Assembly: GCF_016820245.1 (NCBI RefSeq)
Contig: NZ_JAFCAR010000004.1
Location: 124,001 to 188,000, forward strand
Direction of reading: 5' to 3'
From: Jannaschia sp. Os4
Lineage (GTDB): Bacteria; Pseudomonadota; Alphaproteobacteria; Rhodobacterales; Rhodobacteraceae
Length of the DNA stretch: 64,000 bases
The translations under genes and the position numbers were made by a program. The notes beneath the pieces were generated by a model that had not been told where the DNA came from, did not search any database, and saw only the letters and a program-made list of their open reading frames with translations. Shown one piece after another: positions 26,660-35,914 of the stretch; position 1 is the stretch's first letter; every line of letters starts with the position of its first letter.

Positions 26660-28051
26660 ATGCCCCTGCCCCGCCCGTCCTACGGCACCAAGCTGCTTCT
26701 GCTCGCCGCCGCCCCCCTCGTGCTGGCGGGCGCGCTGATCGCGGTGCTCGTGACGTGGCAGGCGGGCCGCGTGGCCGAGCGCGAGATCGCCGCGCTGGAG
26801 CGCGCCACGGTGGCCGCCAAGCGCGAGGAGCTGCGCAACTACGTGCAGCTCGCGCGCTCCGCCTTCGTGACGATCTACGGCAACGCCTCGCCCGACGACG
26901 AGGCGGCGAAGCTGCGCGTCACGCAGATCCTCTCGGCGATGGTCTACGGGGAGGACGGGTTCTTCTTCGTCTACGACTACGACGGCACCAACCTCGTGGC
27001 CCCGCGGCAGACGTGGCTGATCGGGCGCGACTGGTCGGGCCTGCGCGACGCGGACGGGATCCCCGTGACGGACGCGCTCATCGACCGCGCCCGCGACGGG
27101 GCCGGCTACCACACCTACACGTGGCGCAAGCCGTCCACCGGCGAGGAGGCGACGATCCTGTCCTACGTGGTGGGGTTGCAGGACTGGCGGTGGGCCATCG
27201 GCACGGGCGTGTTTCTCGACGACGTCATCGCCACCGCGGCCACCGCGCGGGCCGAACTGCGCGACAGGGTCCGCGACACGTTCCTGACGGTCGGCGCAGT
27301 GACGGGCGCGGCGCTACTGCTGGTCTTCGCCTCCGGCTTCTGGATCACCGTGCGCGAGCGGCGGCTGGCGGACGCGAAGCTCAAGGCGCTCACCCAGCGC
27401 GTCCTCGACACCCAGGAGGAGGAGCGCGGGCGCGTCGCGCGCGAACTCCACGACGGGATCAGCCAACTGCTCGTCGCCGTGCGGTTCAAGCTGGACCTCG
27501 CCCGCCGCCTCGCCGGGGAGGTCGAGCCGCGCGCGGCGAGCGCCGTCGGCGAGGCGGTCGAGGGCCTGCAGGAGGCCATCGCGGAGGTGCGGCGCATCTC
27601 CCACGACCTGCGCCCCGGCGTGCTCGACGACCTCGGGCTCGGCCCCGCGCTCAAGGCGCTGTGCGAAGGGTTCGCCGCCCGGACCGGGATCGCGGTGGAC
27701 TTCGCCACGGTCGTGTTCCGCAACCGGCTCGACATCGAGTCGAAGACCGCCCTCTACCGCATCGCGCAGGAGGCGCTGACGAACGTCGAGCGCCACGCCG
27801 GGGCGAGCCGCGTCGAGGTGGAGCTCTTCGGCCACCGCGCCGGCGGCACGCTCCGCATCGTCGACGACGGGCGCGGGATCGGCGGCGGCGCGGCGGGCCT
27901 CGGCCTGCGCAACATGGCCGAGCGGATCGAGCAGCTGGGCGGCACCCTCTCGCTCGGGCCCGGCCCCGGCGGGCGCGGCACGCAGGTCGAGGCGACCGTC
28001 CCCCTCACCCACCTTCTCGCCCCGGAGGAGACCGCCCTTGCCGCCGAGTGA
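26660..28051 (+). CDS. Cache-domain sensor histidine kinase (NarL/UhpB class)
   Basis: 463 residues. A membrane segment (about 10-32), an extracytoplasmic sCache_2 sensor (about 40-190, GEDGFFFVYDYDGTNLV) and a second membrane segment (about 210-230) precede a HisKA_3 dimerisation domain with H264 in RVARELHDGISQLL and a HATPase ending in LGLRNMAERIEQLGG. It probably senses the small molecule imported by the divergent TRAP system. The ATG at 26660 lacks a strong ribosome site. It overlaps the regulator gene by 14 bases. Confidence 0.9.
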   Translation: MPLPRPSYGTKLLLLAAAPLVLAGALIAVLVTWQAGRVAEREIAALERATVAAKREELRNYVQLARSAFVTIYGNASPDDEAAKLRVTQILSAMVYGEDGFFFVYDYDGTNLVAPRQTWLIGRDWSGLRDADGIPVTDALIDRARDGAGYHTYTWRKPSTGEEATILSYVVGLQDWRWAIGTGVFLDDVIATAATARAELRDRVRDTFLTVGAVTGAALLLVFASGFWITVRERRLADAKLKALTQRVLDTQEEERGRVARELHDGISQLLVAVRFKLDLARRLAGEVEPRAASAVGEAVEGLQEAIAEVRRISHDLRPGVLDDLGLGPALKALCEGFAARTGIAVDFATVVFRNRLDIESKTALYRIAQEALTNVERHAGASRVEVELFGHRAGGTLRIVDDGRGIGGGAAGLGLRNMAERIEQLGGTLSLGPGPGGRGTQVEATVPLTHLLAPEETALAAE

Positions 28052-28679
28052 TCCGAACCCCGTCCGCGTGCTGATCTGCGACGACCACCCGATGGTCGCG
28101 GAGGGCATCCGCGCCCTCCTCGAGACCTATGACGACCTCGCCGTGGTCGGCGTCGCGGGCGACGGGGCCGAGGCGCTCGCGATGGCGGGGACGCTCGCGC
28201 CGGACCTCGTGCTGCTGGACCTCAACATGCCCAAGGTCGACGGCCTCTCCGCGACCGAGATGCTGCGCGACCGCCATCCGGGGATGCGCGTCCTGATCCT
28301 GTCGATGCACGACACGCCGGAATACGTGGCGACCGCCCTGCGCCACGGCGCGGCGGGCTATTGCCTCAAGGACCAGGACATGGACGAGATCCGGCGCGCC
28401 ATCGACGTCGTGATGGGCGGCGGACGCTACCTCTGCCCGGGCGTGGAGCCCGAGGATGGCGGGGCCGAGCCCCTGACCTCGCGCGAGCAGACGATCCTGC
28501 TGCACCTCGCCCAAGGGCGGTCCAACAAGGAGGTGGCGGCGGCCTTGGACATCTCGGTGCACACGGTCGAGACGCACCGCAAGAACCTCAAGCGCAAGCT
28601 GGGAATCTCCTCGACCGCCGGTCTGACGCGCTACGCGATGGAGCACGGGGTGCTGCAGGGGACGGGCCTGCGGCGCTAG
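28038..28679 (+). CDS. NarL/FixJ-family response regulator
   Basis: 213 residues. Receiver domain with acidic pocket ICDDHP (D15, D16), phosphorylated D61 in LVLLDLNMPKVDG, then a LuxR-type helix-turn-helix (about 145-207, SNKEVAAALDISVHTVETHRKNLKRKL). It starts at TTG: GGAGGAG lies about seven bases upstream, inside the kinase gene, and no better start exists. Partner of the preceding kinase and presumed regulator of the TRAP operon. Confidence 0.9.
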   Translation: MPPSDPNPVRVLICDDHPMVAEGIRALLETYDDLAVVGVAGDGAEALAMAGTLAPDLVLLDLNMPKVDGLSATEMLRDRHPGMRVLILSMHDTPEYVATALRHGAAGYCLKDQDMDEIRRAIDVVMGGGRYLCPGVEPEDGGAEPLTSREQTILLHLAQGRSNKEVAAALDISVHTVETHRKNLKRKLGISSTAGLTRYAMEHGVLQGTGLRR

Positions 28680-28680
28680 G

Positions 28681-30486
28681 TCATTCGGCCGGGACGCCCC
28701 CGATCCGCGTCCGCAGCTCCGCCGCCCGCTCCCGCGCCATGCGCCGGACCGTCGGCTCGCGCAGGTCCTGCGGCGTCGCCAGCCAACCCTGTGCGCCCAC
28801 CGCGCCCAGCCGCGACAGCGGCACCGCCAGCGCGAGGCTGGCGGCCACCGGCAGGAGCCACGGCGACGCGGCGCCCGCGGCGATCCCGCACAGCATCGCG
28901 ACGCCGAGCGCGGTCTCGACCGCGTGGAACCGGAGCAGCATCTCCCAGCCGTCCGGCGCGCCGTCGCGCCGTTGCGGCGTCCAGCCCCCGCGCAGCCCGA
29001 GCGCCACGCGCGCCACCGCGAGCGTCTGCTGCACCATGAGGATCGGCGCGAACAGCACCGACAGCGCCGTCTCGACCACCACCGACCCCACGAGGCGGAG
29101 CCGTCCTCCGAGGCGGGCGGCGGGCACCGTCAGGAGGGTGGCGAGCGTGCCGACCAGCTTGGGCGCGAGCAGCATCCCGTAGAGCGCGAGCATGATGGTC
29201 ACGTGGTCCACCGGCGCCATCTCGGGCCAGACGGGGCGCGTCGGGTCCGTCGGGTTGAAGTAGGACCAGACCGAGCGCTCCGCGCCCGCGCCCGACAGCG
29301 TCCAGAGTAGCAGGAGCGCGAACCACAGCGGCGACAGCAGGTAGCCCGCCGCGCCCTGCAGCAGGTGGAAGCGCGACACCGCGTGCATCCCCCGGACGCC
29401 CAGCAGGCCGAGATGCTGGAGGTTGCCCTCGCACCAGCGGCGGTCCCGCAGGCAGTGGTCCACGAGCGTCGGCGGCGTCTCCTCGTAGGAGCCGCCGACG
29501 CGCGGCAGGAACCGCACCGCCCAACCCGCGCGCCGCAGCAGCCCCGCCTCAACGAAGTCGTGGGACAGGATCGCGCGCCGCGCGCGGCCCACGCGCGGCA
29601 GCCCCGCCGAGGCCGCGAAGGCCCGCGTCCGGATCACCGCGTTGTGGCCCCAGTAGTTGCCCTCGCCCCCCGTCCAGCGCGCCAGCCCCTCGGCCAAGGC
29701 GGCCCCGTAGACCGTGTTGGCGAAGGCCTGCGCCCGGGCGAAGAGCGTGCGCGCGCCGATCAGCTGCGGAAAGGACTGCACCAGCCCCGCGCCGGGGTCG
29801 CGGGACAGCGCGTCGGTCAGTCCGACGATGGCGCGCGCCGACATCAGGCTGTCGGCGTCGAGCACCAGCATCGCGTCATGCGCCCCACCCCAGCGCGTCA
29901 CCCAGTCGTGCAGGTTGCCCACCTTGGCGTCCGCGTTCTCCGCACGTCTGCGGTAGTGCAGCTGCGGGAGGCGCTCGGCGAGGGCGGCGAAGGCGATCTC
30001 CTCCTGCGCGGCGCGTCCGGGATCGCGCGTGTCGGATAGGACGTAGAGGGTGAAACGGTGCGGGGTGGCCGCCCCCCTCAGCGCCTCCAGCATGGCGGCC
30101 GCGTTGCCGAAGCAGTCCCACGGCGCCTCCTCGTAGATCGGCATGAGCAGCGCGACGTCCAGCTTGTCCGCCCGCGCATCCCGCCGGGGCCGGTCCCGCG
30201 CGATGGCCACCGCGCCGGCCGTGGCCGTCGCCAGCGACAGCGCGATCCAGAACACGCCCGCCGCCATCAACGCGGCGAGCGCCACCTCCATCGCGGTCGT
30301 CCCGTCCGCGTCGAAGCGCGCGAGGACGGCCCAGAGCAGCACGCCCGTCGAGAGGAGCGCGGGCAGCAGGATCGCCGCCCGCCACGCCCTCGTGCCCCAG
30401 CCGGCCACGTGCCCCGGCGCCGCGTCGTCGTGGAACGGGCGGGCGAAGTCCTGCGCCGGATAGGCGAGCGGCGCCTCGGGCGGCAT
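28681..30486 (-). CDS. opgH: Glucan glucosyltransferase H
   Basis: Inner-membrane glycosyltransferase that makes the beta-1,2 backbone of osmoregulated periplasmic glucans from UDP-glucose. 601 residues. The GT2 core shows LMPIYEEAPWDCF, LVLDADSLMSA, ILSHDFVEAGLLRR and the processive-enzyme motif RDRRWCEGNLQH. Membrane segments flank it (about 40-90 and 350-560). It is shorter than the roughly 840-residue E. coli form. It starts two bases after opgG ends. Confidence 0.94.
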   Translation of the reverse strand: MPPEAPLAYPAQDFARPFHDDAAPGHVAGWGTRAWRAAILLPALLSTGVLLWAVLARFDADGTTAMEVALAALMAAGVFWIALSLATATAGAVAIARDRPRRDARADKLDVALLMPIYEEAPWDCFGNAAAMLEALRGAATPHRFTLYVLSDTRDPGRAAQEEIAFAALAERLPQLHYRRRAENADAKVGNLHDWVTRWGGAHDAMLVLDADSLMSARAIVGLTDALSRDPGAGLVQSFPQLIGARTLFARAQAFANTVYGAALAEGLARWTGGEGNYWGHNAVIRTRAFAASAGLPRVGRARRAILSHDFVEAGLLRRAGWAVRFLPRVGGSYEETPPTLVDHCLRDRRWCEGNLQHLGLLGVRGMHAVSRFHLLQGAAGYLLSPLWFALLLLWTLSGAGAERSVWSYFNPTDPTRPVWPEMAPVDHVTIMLALYGMLLAPKLVGTLATLLTVPAARLGGRLRLVGSVVVETALSVLFAPILMVQQTLAVARVALGLRGGWTPQRRDGAPDGWEMLLRFHAVETALGVAMLCGIAAGAASPWLLPVAASLALAVPLSRLGAVGAQGWLATPQDLREPTVRRMARERAAELRTRIGGVPAE

Positions 30487-30488
30487 GC

Positions 30489-31982
30489 TCACGTGGTCCA
30501 CCGGTAGAGCCAGACCTCCGACGCCGCCTCCCCGCCCCGCAGCAGCTGCGCGCGCAGCTCCACGGCGTTGCGGGTGCCGGGATCGAAGGAGAAGGCCAGC
30601 CGCGCGCCGCCCGTCTCGGGGTTCCTCTGCAGGACGCCCTCGGACACCTCCGCCCGGTTGGACGAGACGTGCACCGTCACGTCCGACAGGTCCCCCGCCA
30701 GCGCCGGATGGTCCGCGAAGTCGATCACTGCCAGACGCCGGTCCCCCGCGAAGGTGAGACCCATCGCCGTGTCGCGCACGTGCGCCACCTCGCGCGTCGC
30801 CGGCTCGCCGCCCCACGACAGGCGGTAGGTCATCCGGTGCTCGCCCCCTGCCGGGATCACCGCCCGCGGGCGCCAGTAGGCGACGACGTTGTCGTAGATC
30901 TCCTGGTCCGCCGGGATCTCGACCAGCCGCACGTGCCCCGTGCCCCAGCCCTCGCCCGGCTCAACCCAGAGCGAGGGGCGGCGGTGGTAATCCGCCTCGA
31001 GGTCGTTGAACTCGCCCAGCCGGCTCGCCCGCTGCATCAGGCCGAAGCCCTTCGGATCCTCGTCCACGAAGGCGCTGATCTGCAGCGTCCGCGGGTTCTT
31101 GAGCGGACGCCACAGCAGCTCGCCCATCCCGTTCCACACCAGCAGCCCATCGCTGTCGTGCACCGCCGGGCGGAAGTCGTCGAACCGCGTCCGGTCCGTC
31201 GCGTCGTAGAGGAACATCGACGTCAGCGGCGCGATGCCAACGTGGTCGAGGTCGACGCGCGGGAACAGCACCGCCTCCACCTCCATCTCGGTGGCCTCGC
31301 CCGGCGTCACCTTGATCCGGTAGGCCCCCGCGGTCGACGGCCCGTCGAGCAGCGCGTGCACGACGACGTGCCCCTCCCCCGGCTCCAGCCAGAAGCGCGT
31401 GAACTCCGGGAACTCCTCGCCCCCCTCGTCCGCCGTCCGCAGCGCGAGGCCCCGCGCCGAGAGGCCGTAGACCTGCCCCTGCCCGTGGCCGCGGAAGTAG
31501 CTCGCCCCTTGGAACACCGCGAACTCGGTCGGGATGTCCGGCCGGTCCAGCGGCCCGCGCAGGCGCAGCCCCGAGTAGCCCAGCGTCTCGTCCACCGGCA
31601 GGTCGGGCGCCATGTCCGTGCGGTCGAACCAGTCGAGCTCGAACGGCACCGGCACCGCGACGCCGTCGCGCACCGCCGACACCGCCACGGGACGCGGGAA
31701 ATAGAGGCCGGGGTGGAAGAAGTCGACGCGGAACGGCGTGTCCTCCCCGGTCCAGAGCGCGTGGCGCCCGTCGAACCAGAGGGTGCGGTACTCGTCGTAG
31801 GTCATGTCCCGCCACGCCTGCGGGATCAGCGGCGCGGGCTCGAACGGGCGCTCTGCGAGGTCGCGGGCGACCCGCTCGGGCAGCCCCGCGTCGAACGGCT
31901 CGCCCTCGCCGGGCGCGGCGCGCGCGAGCGTGGGGGCCGCGCCCGCGGCGGCCACGACCGCGAGGAAGTCCCGCCGCCTCAT
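30489..31982 (-). CDS. opgG: Periplasmic glucan biosynthesis protein G (OpgG/OpgD family)
   Basis: 497 residues. The N-terminal RRRDFL followed by an Ala-rich stretch suggests Tat export, as in OpgD. The mature beta-sandwich domain carries FHPGLYFPRPV, SSYFRGHGQGQVYGLSARGLAL-like sequence and WGTGHVRLVEIPADQEIYDNVVAYWRP. It is needed for glucan branching or processing in the periplasm. ATGA overlap with opgC; opgH follows after two bases. Confidence 0.93.
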   Translation of the reverse strand: MRRRDFLAVVAAAGAAPTLARAAPGEGEPFDAGLPERVARDLAERPFEPAPLIPQAWRDMTYDEYRTLWFDGRHALWTGEDTPFRVDFFHPGLYFPRPVAVSAVRDGVAVPVPFELDWFDRTDMAPDLPVDETLGYSGLRLRGPLDRPDIPTEFAVFQGASYFRGHGQGQVYGLSARGLALRTADEGGEEFPEFTRFWLEPGEGHVVVHALLDGPSTAGAYRIKVTPGEATEMEVEAVLFPRVDLDHVGIAPLTSMFLYDATDRTRFDDFRPAVHDSDGLLVWNGMGELLWRPLKNPRTLQISAFVDEDPKGFGLMQRASRLGEFNDLEADYHRRPSLWVEPGEGWGTGHVRLVEIPADQEIYDNVVAYWRPRAVIPAGGEHRMTYRLSWGGEPATREVAHVRDTAMGLTFAGDRRLAVIDFADHPALAGDLSDVTVHVSSNRAEVSEGVLQRNPETGGARLAFSFDPGTRNAVELRAQLLRGGEAASEVWLYRWTT

Positions 31983-33202
31983 CGCTTCGCCCGCCACGGC
32001 TGCGACTTGAACCAGCCGCAGAGGTAGGCGACCCCGATCAGGAGCGCGAAGCCCGAAAGGTTCACCAGCGCCCACGTCGCTGCGTTCCGCCCGATCACGT
32101 CCAGCACGAACCCGTTGAACCGCGCCAGCGCCATCGAGAACACGAAGATCGCGAGCGACTGCTGCCCCACCTTGGTGATCCAGCGGATGGCCACGCGCCC
32201 CGCGCCCTCGGCCAAGGCGATCAGGCGCCGTCCGCCCACGCCGCATGCCGCCCACGCGAGGTAGCCCAAGGCGAGGAAGTGGAGGTAGCGCAGCGGGCCG
32301 AAGTCGGACTTGTCGAACCACGCCCGGTTCGCCTCGCGCCAGTCCTTCGCGAACTCGAGGTCCAGCACCCGCACCCCGACGTTGGAGTAGAGGACGTTGA
32401 CCCCCACCACGACCACGCAGAGCGCGATCAGCCACGCGGCGACCGGCGGCTTGGGCAGCCAGCCCGCCATGAACGAGAAGCCCGTGAAGAAGATGAGTTG
32501 CCACCCGAACGGGTTGAAGAACCACGTCCGCTCCGTCCACGGCTCGGCGGGCAGCGCGAGGTGCCAGCCCGGCACCCCCGCCCACGTCACCAGCGCGTCC
32601 TGCGCCAGCAGCCAGACCGCCACCGAGGCCGCCGCCGCCGCCGGGAACCACCACCGCGCCAAGGCGACGAAGGCGGGCATCATCGCCAAGACGACGAGGT
32701 ACATCGGCAGGATGTCAAAGTAGTTCGGCACGTAGCGCAGCGTCATCAGCGCGAGGATGATGCCGTCGTTGGTCCAGTTCTCGCCGTCCACGATCACCGG
32801 CCACAGGTTCAACTGCCCCCAGTAGTTGCGCGTCCCCAGCCCGCTCTCGGTCAGGGCGATGGTCAGCGCGAGCGTCGCCATGAACAGCCCGATATGCGCC
32901 CAGTAGACCTGCCAGCAGCGATAGCCCACCCGCGCCGTCCCCAGCGCCCAGCCCGCCCGGTCAAAGGTCCGCCCGAAGGCGATGGCCGACGCCATGCCCG
33001 AGCAGAACACGAAGATCTCGGTGGCGTCCGAGAAGCCCCAGCGCGCCGGGATCCAGAGCGTCCACGCGTTGCCCGGCGTGTGCGCGAGCAGGATGATGAA
33101 CATCGCCAGCCCCCGGAACACGTCGAGCCGGGGGTCGCGCACCGTCGCCACGGGCGCGGCCGCCGCGGGCGCGGCGACGGGGAAGTCTGCGGTGATCGCC
33201 AT
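31979..33202 (-). CDS. opgC: OpgC membrane succinyltransferase-like protein
   Basis: 407 residues with about ten hydrophobic segments. RLDVFRGLAMFIILLAH near the start is the OpgC signature, and YWGQLNLWP and YFDILPMYLVVL are also typical. OpgC decorates periplasmic glucans with succinyl groups. Rhodobacter is known to have this gene with opgG/opgH. It begins seven bases after the TPR gene and overlaps opgG. Confidence 0.92.
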   Translation of the reverse strand: MAITADFPVAAPAAAAPVATVRDPRLDVFRGLAMFIILLAHTPGNAWTLWIPARWGFSDATEIFVFCSGMASAIAFGRTFDRAGWALGTARVGYRCWQVYWAHIGLFMATLALTIALTESGLGTRNYWGQLNLWPVIVDGENWTNDGIILALMTLRYVPNYFDILPMYLVVLAMMPAFVALARWWFPAAAAASVAVWLLAQDALVTWAGVPGWHLALPAEPWTERTWFFNPFGWQLIFFTGFSFMAGWLPKPPVAAWLIALCVVVVGVNVLYSNVGVRVLDLEFAKDWREANRAWFDKSDFGPLRYLHFLALGYLAWAACGVGGRRLIALAEGAGRVAIRWITKVGQQSLAIFVFSMALARFNGFVLDVIGRNAATWALVNLSGFALLIGVAYLCGWFKSQPWRAKR

Positions 33203-33209
33203 GCGCGCC

Positions 33210-34565
33210 CTATTCGGCAGCCGGCAGCGCCGCGCAAGCCTCGCGGCGGGCCTGCGCGATCAGGTCGTGGCGCACGCTGGCGTAGGCGTCGAGATGGCCG
33301 CGCTGGCGCGTGCGGTCCAGCAGCACCCCCTCCGCCTCGTCCAAGCGCCCGGCCCGCAGGCCCGCGTCGATGCACATCCGCTGGAACACGTCACGCTGCG
33401 CGTGGCTGCCGCCCGCGAGGCGCAGGTCGGACCGCGCCGCGCGCAGCGCGTCGAAGGCGAAGGACCACTGCCCGTCCCCGAACGCCTCCAGCCCGGCGGC
33501 GGCGTCCATGCCGGGGACGGCCATGCGCGCCTGCGTCTCGTTGCGCTCCTCGGCCGCGTCGCGGGCCAGACGGCCCATCATTCGCGCCGTCGCCGCCTCG
33601 CGCCGCCCGCCGGTCAACGCCAGCAGGTAGTGCAGGTCCGCGAAGATCAGGCAGCCGTCCTCGGTCCGCTTCTCGCAGAGGTCGGCGAGTTCGACCCAGC
33701 GGTCGCCGACGCCCATGCCCTCCAGCTCCAGCCGCATCAGCAGCGAGGTCGCGTTCGAGATGTCGCGCCAGTCGTCCGTCCGCTCGGCGCGAACCTGCGC
33801 GTCGTAGAGCGCCAGCGCCGCATCCAGCGCGCCGGTGTCCACCAGCATCAGCGCCTTGTGCCACCAGACGTGGAAGCGGAAGTTGTTGCAGTGGCTCCAC
33901 GCCGCCTCGCGGCCCGACAGCCAGTCGAGGCCGCCCTCCGCGTTGCCCGTCATGTCGTGCACGTGGGCCACCGCGTGCAGGCCCCACGCATCGTCCGGCG
34001 CCCGTTCCAGCGCGGCACGGCCCGCCGCCTGCGCCGCGGCGTAGTCGCCCGTCTCCTCCAGCGCGAAGGCGCGGCAGCCGAGGAAGTAGCCGGTGCCCGG
34101 ATGGTCGTCGCCATAGGCCCCCGCCGCCCGGTCCAGCGACGCGCGCATCCCCGCCGCGTCGCCCAGCGTGAAGCGGATCGCGTGCGAGAGCTTGAGCAGG
34201 AGCATGTCGCCCGGATGGGTGGCGAGCCATCGCTCCAGCGCCTCCACCGCGCGCGTCGCGTTGCCCGCGAGGGCATGGCCCGCCGCCTCGATCAGCGCCG
34301 CCTCGCGGGGATCGGACGGGCCGAAGCGCCGCGCCCGCGCCAGCGCGTCGCGCGCCTGCGCCACCGTCTCGCGGCGCCCTAGCAGGTAGAGGAACAGCGA
34401 CTTCAGCGCCTGCGGCCCGGCCGCCTCGGGCGCATGGATCAGCAACTCGCCCAGATGCGTCGGGGCCGATGCCCCGTGCGCGAGGAACGCCATCGCCGTC
34501 GCGTTCCACGCGCCGCGCGCCGCAGGGTCGGCGAAGGCGAGCGGCTGGTCGAAGAGGTCGGTCAT
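33210..34565 (-). CDS. TTC38-like tetratricopeptide repeat protein
   Basis: 451 residues, helical repeats throughout, no signal peptide. The conserved stretches HAVAHVHDMTGNAEGGLDWL and NNFRFHVWWHKALMLVDTG are those of the TTC38 family, shared by bacteria and animals, whose biochemical role is unsettled. It ends eight bases before the opgC start and is probably the first gene of the opg transcript, so a link with glucan synthesis is possible. Confidence 0.85.
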   Translation of the reverse strand: MTDLFDQPLAFADPAARGAWNATAMAFLAHGASAPTHLGELLIHAPEAAGPQALKSLFLYLLGRRETVAQARDALARARRFGPSDPREAALIEAAGHALAGNATRAVEALERWLATHPGDMLLLKLSHAIRFTLGDAAGMRASLDRAAGAYGDDHPGTGYFLGCRAFALEETGDYAAAQAAGRAALERAPDDAWGLHAVAHVHDMTGNAEGGLDWLSGREAAWSHCNNFRFHVWWHKALMLVDTGALDAALALYDAQVRAERTDDWRDISNATSLLMRLELEGMGVGDRWVELADLCEKRTEDGCLIFADLHYLLALTGGRREAATARMMGRLARDAAEERNETQARMAVPGMDAAAGLEAFGDGQWSFAFDALRAARSDLRLAGGSHAQRDVFQRMCIDAGLRAGRLDEAEGVLLDRTRQRGHLDAYASVRHDLIAQARREACAALPAAE

Positions 34566-34735
34566 GGCACGGTCCCGGTCTGAGTCGCCTTCCGGCTTAG
34601 CGGCCCCCGCCCCCTGCGCCTACGGGGGCGGACGCGCACGTCACGGCCATGTGAGGCGATCCGCCCAATTCGTGAGGGGTCCGGTGGGTTTCCGCCGACG
34701 CGCCCGCAGGTTGGGCATCCCTGCCCGGAGGCGCG

Positions 34736-35914
34736 TCACTCCTCGAACGGGTCGTCGCGCTCGAGCCGGTCGGCGTCCGCGCCGAAGCGCGGCGGCGGAT
34801 GGCGGTAGGTCACGGGCGTCCGCGACAGGTGGAGCGGGTTGCCGATCAGCGGCAGGGTCGCGCCGTCCGCCTCCATGTCGAGGCAGAGGCCCCGCGCCCG
34901 CGCCTGCTCGGACGCGAAGACCTGCGGCATGGTCTGGACCGGCCCCACCGTGACGCCCGCCGCGTCGATGGCGGCCATCGCCGCGTCGGTCGCGAGGCGC
35001 GACATCGCCCCCTCCACCAGCGGCGTCAGCGCGTCGCGGTTCTCCAGCCGGGCCGGGTTCGTCGCGAAGCGCGGGTCGTCGGGCGCGCCCGACAGCCCGA
35101 TGGCCCCGCAGAACCGGCGGAACTGCGCGTCGTTGCCGACCGCGACGACCACGTGCCCGTCCGCCGTCGGATAGAGCGCGTAGGGCACGATGGAGGGATG
35201 CTCGTTCCCCCGCCGCTGCGGCGCCTCGCCGGTCAGCCGCGTCGCCACCCCCTCGTTGATCGTCCACGCCACCTGGCTGTCCACCAACGCGAGGTCGATC
35301 CGCTGGCCTTCGCCGGTGGCCTCCGCATGCCGCAGCGCAGCGAGGATGCCGACCGTCGCATACATCCCGCACATCACGTCCGCGATGCCGACGCCCACCT
35401 TCATCGGCGGCCCCTCGACCGGGCCCGTCAGCGACATGATGCCCCCGAAGGCCTGCGCGACGAGGTCGTAGCCGGGACGGTCGCGGTTCGGCCCCGTCTG
35501 CCCGTAGCCGGAGATGGAGCAGTAGACGAGGCGCGGGTTCAGCGCGTGCACCGACTCCCAGCCGAGGCCGTGCTTCTCCAGCCCGCCCGGCTTGAAGTTC
35601 TCGATGAGGATGTCCGCCATCCCCGCGAGGCGGCGCAGGGTGGCCTGCCCGTCGGCACTCGCGATGTCGACGGGGATGGACCGCTTGTTGCGGTTCGCCG
35701 ACATGAAATAAGCTGACAGGTCAGTGTCCTGCGCGCCGTCCTTCACGAAGGGCGGACCCCACTGCCGGGTGTCGTCGCCCCCGGTGCGCGGGTTCTCGAC
35801 CTTGAGCACGCTCGCGCCCAGGTCGCCGAGAAGCTGCGTGCAGGTCGGCCCCGCGAGGATGCGGGACAGGTCCAGGACCTTCACCCCGGCGAGCGGTCCC
35901 TCAGATGCGGCCAT
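34736..35914 (-). CDS. Class III CoA-transferase (CaiB/BaiF, formyl-CoA transferase-like)
   Basis: 392 residues. Moves CoA between carboxylic acids. Family marks: GVKVLDLSRILAGPTCTQLLGDLGA at the N-terminus, RNKRSIPVDI, ENFKPG and the catalytic aspartate D150 in RPGYDLVAQAFGGIMSLTG. I chose ATG 35914 because GGAGGG precedes it at good spacing; an upstream start at 35944 is possible. It overlaps the ThDP-enzyme gene by 14 bases. Specific acid unknown. Confidence 0.9.
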   Translation of the reverse strand: MAASEGPLAGVKVLDLSRILAGPTCTQLLGDLGASVLKVENPRTGGDDTRQWGPPFVKDGAQDTDLSAYFMSANRNKRSIPVDIASADGQATLRRLAGMADILIENFKPGGLEKHGLGWESVHALNPRLVYCSISGYGQTGPNRDRPGYDLVAQAFGGIMSLTGPVEGPPMKVGVGIADVMCGMYATVGILAALRHAEATGEGQRIDLALVDSQVAWTINEGVATRLTGEAPQRRGNEHPSIVPYALYPTADGHVVVAVGNDAQFRRFCGAIGLSGAPDDPRFATNPARLENRDALTPLVEGAMSRLATDAAMAAIDAAGVTVGPVQTMPQVFASEQARARGLCLDMEADGATLPLIGNPLHLSRTPVTYRHPPPRFGADADRLERDDPFEE

